Assembly: GCA_964635945.1 (NCBI GenBank)
Contig: CAZWQT010000002.1
Coordinates: 1 to 64,000 of the forward strand
Length of the DNA stretch: 64,000 bases
Direction of reading: 5' to 3'
DNA from: Verrucolacustris sp964635945
Lineage (GTDB): Bacteria; Verrucomicrobiota; Verrucomicrobiia; Methylacidiphilales; Verrucolacustridaceae
Shown: in pieces, positions 63,867 to 64,000 of the stretch
How the letters are laid out: every line of letters starts with the position of its first letter
How positions within the stretch are numbered: the stretch's first letter is position 1
Made by a program: the position numbers and the translations under genes
The notes under the pieces: generated by a model
Database searches by the model: none
The model's input: the letters and a program-made list of their open reading frames with translations, nothing else
What the model was told of the DNA's origin: nothing

Positions 63867-63939
63867 GGGGTCATAGCTCAGTTGGTAGAGCGCCTCAATG
63901 GCATTGAGGAGGTCTGGGGTTCGAATCCCCATGGCTCCA
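63867..63939 (+). tRNA. tRNA-Ala (anticodon GGC)
   Basis: 73 bases. Acceptor arms GGGGTCA/TGGCTCC pair, with one G-U pair. The D-arm GCTC...GAGC is present, the anticodon stem CCTCA/TGAGG encloses ATGGCAT with anticodon GGC at 63900-63902, and the T-arm CTGGGG/CCCCAT encloses TTCGAAT. The discriminator is A; CCA is not encoded. Its 3' end is part of a perfect inverted repeat. Confidence 0.95.
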
Positions 63940-63954
63940 GACGAAGTCTGGAGC
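63934..63954. repeat. Perfect 9-bp inverted repeat overlapping the tRNA-Ala 3' end
   Basis: GCTCCAGAC and GTCTGGAGC with a GAA loop. The first arm is the last bases of the tRNA (GGCTCCA region). The hairpin would compete with acceptor-stem pairing until the 3' trailer is removed. There is no T-run, so it is not a standard terminator. The rest of the window to 64000 shows no gene. Confidence 0.55.
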
Positions 63955-64000
63955 GTAAAGACAATCTGCCGGAGGCGTACTTGGGATGGGTCGGGGCTGG

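Overview
The window is GC-rich, densely packed bacterial chromosome. Most junctions are 4-base ATGA/GTGA/TTGA overlaps or gaps of a few bases, and most starts have an AGGAG-like ribosome binding site. No 16S gene is present, so the assignment is by inference. The gene content (secreted tandem GH13 enzymes, tig-clpP-clpX, pyrR-pyrB-pyrC-carA, tRNA-Thr-tuf-tRNA-Trp-secE-nusG) and the extended ribosomal proteins fit a free-living Gram-negative bacterium, most likely of the Verrucomicrobiota/PVC group (moderate confidence). I found no CRISPR array, insertion sequence, prophage or rRNA gene, and no gene-free stretch longer than 300 bases.

Layout. 1-5.5 kb: a lytic transglycosylase cut by the window edge, then priA, metG and a two-domain sulfurtransferase. 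5.5-9.3 kb (minus): two tandem secreted neopullulanase-like GH13 enzymes. 9.4-12.3 kb: a membrane protein faintly like HpsJ, a secreted acidic protein and a class V aminotransferase. 12.4-17.1 kb (minus): lysR, a Fur-family regulator, then the proteolysis operon tig-clpP-clpX. 17.1-20.7 kb: a five-gene overlapping operon with a PLP-homeostasis protein, a DNA glycosylase and three poorly known genes. 20.8-25.8 kb: parB, mutL, a NifS-like protein that lacks its PLP lysine, and an Mrp-type ATPase that lacks its CxxC motif. 25.8-30.6 kb: a small conserved protein behind a hairpin, then the pyrimidine operon pyrR-pyrB-pyrC-carA behind a near-ideal PyrR-binding RNA hairpin, then an FHA protein.

30.7-61.9 kb is one long run of translation and transcription genes: tRNA-Thr, tuf, tRNA-Trp, secE, nusG, rplKAJL, rpoBC, then the str, S10, spc and alpha operons, ending at a strong bidirectional terminator. 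It differs from the textbook order in several ways. A signal-peptide-bearing coiled-coil protein sits between rpsS and rplV and overlaps both. rpmD, adk and infA are absent from their usual places. S14, L36 and S4 are zinc-free forms. S11, S5, S12, L22 and L17 carry charged or Lys/Ala-rich extensions, and SecY has an extra C-terminal membrane helix. 62-64 kb holds a minus-strand envelope module (LysM/TPR lipoprotein, a coiled-coil membrane protein and a small membrane protein) and a divergent tRNA-Ala.

The best candidates for new biology are the periplasmic gene inside the S10 operon, the adjacent NifS-like and Mrp-like proteins with key residues missing, the PyrR hairpin next to the pyrR ribosome binding site, the hairpin that sequesters the ribosome binding site of the 80-residue protein, and the three-gene envelope module.
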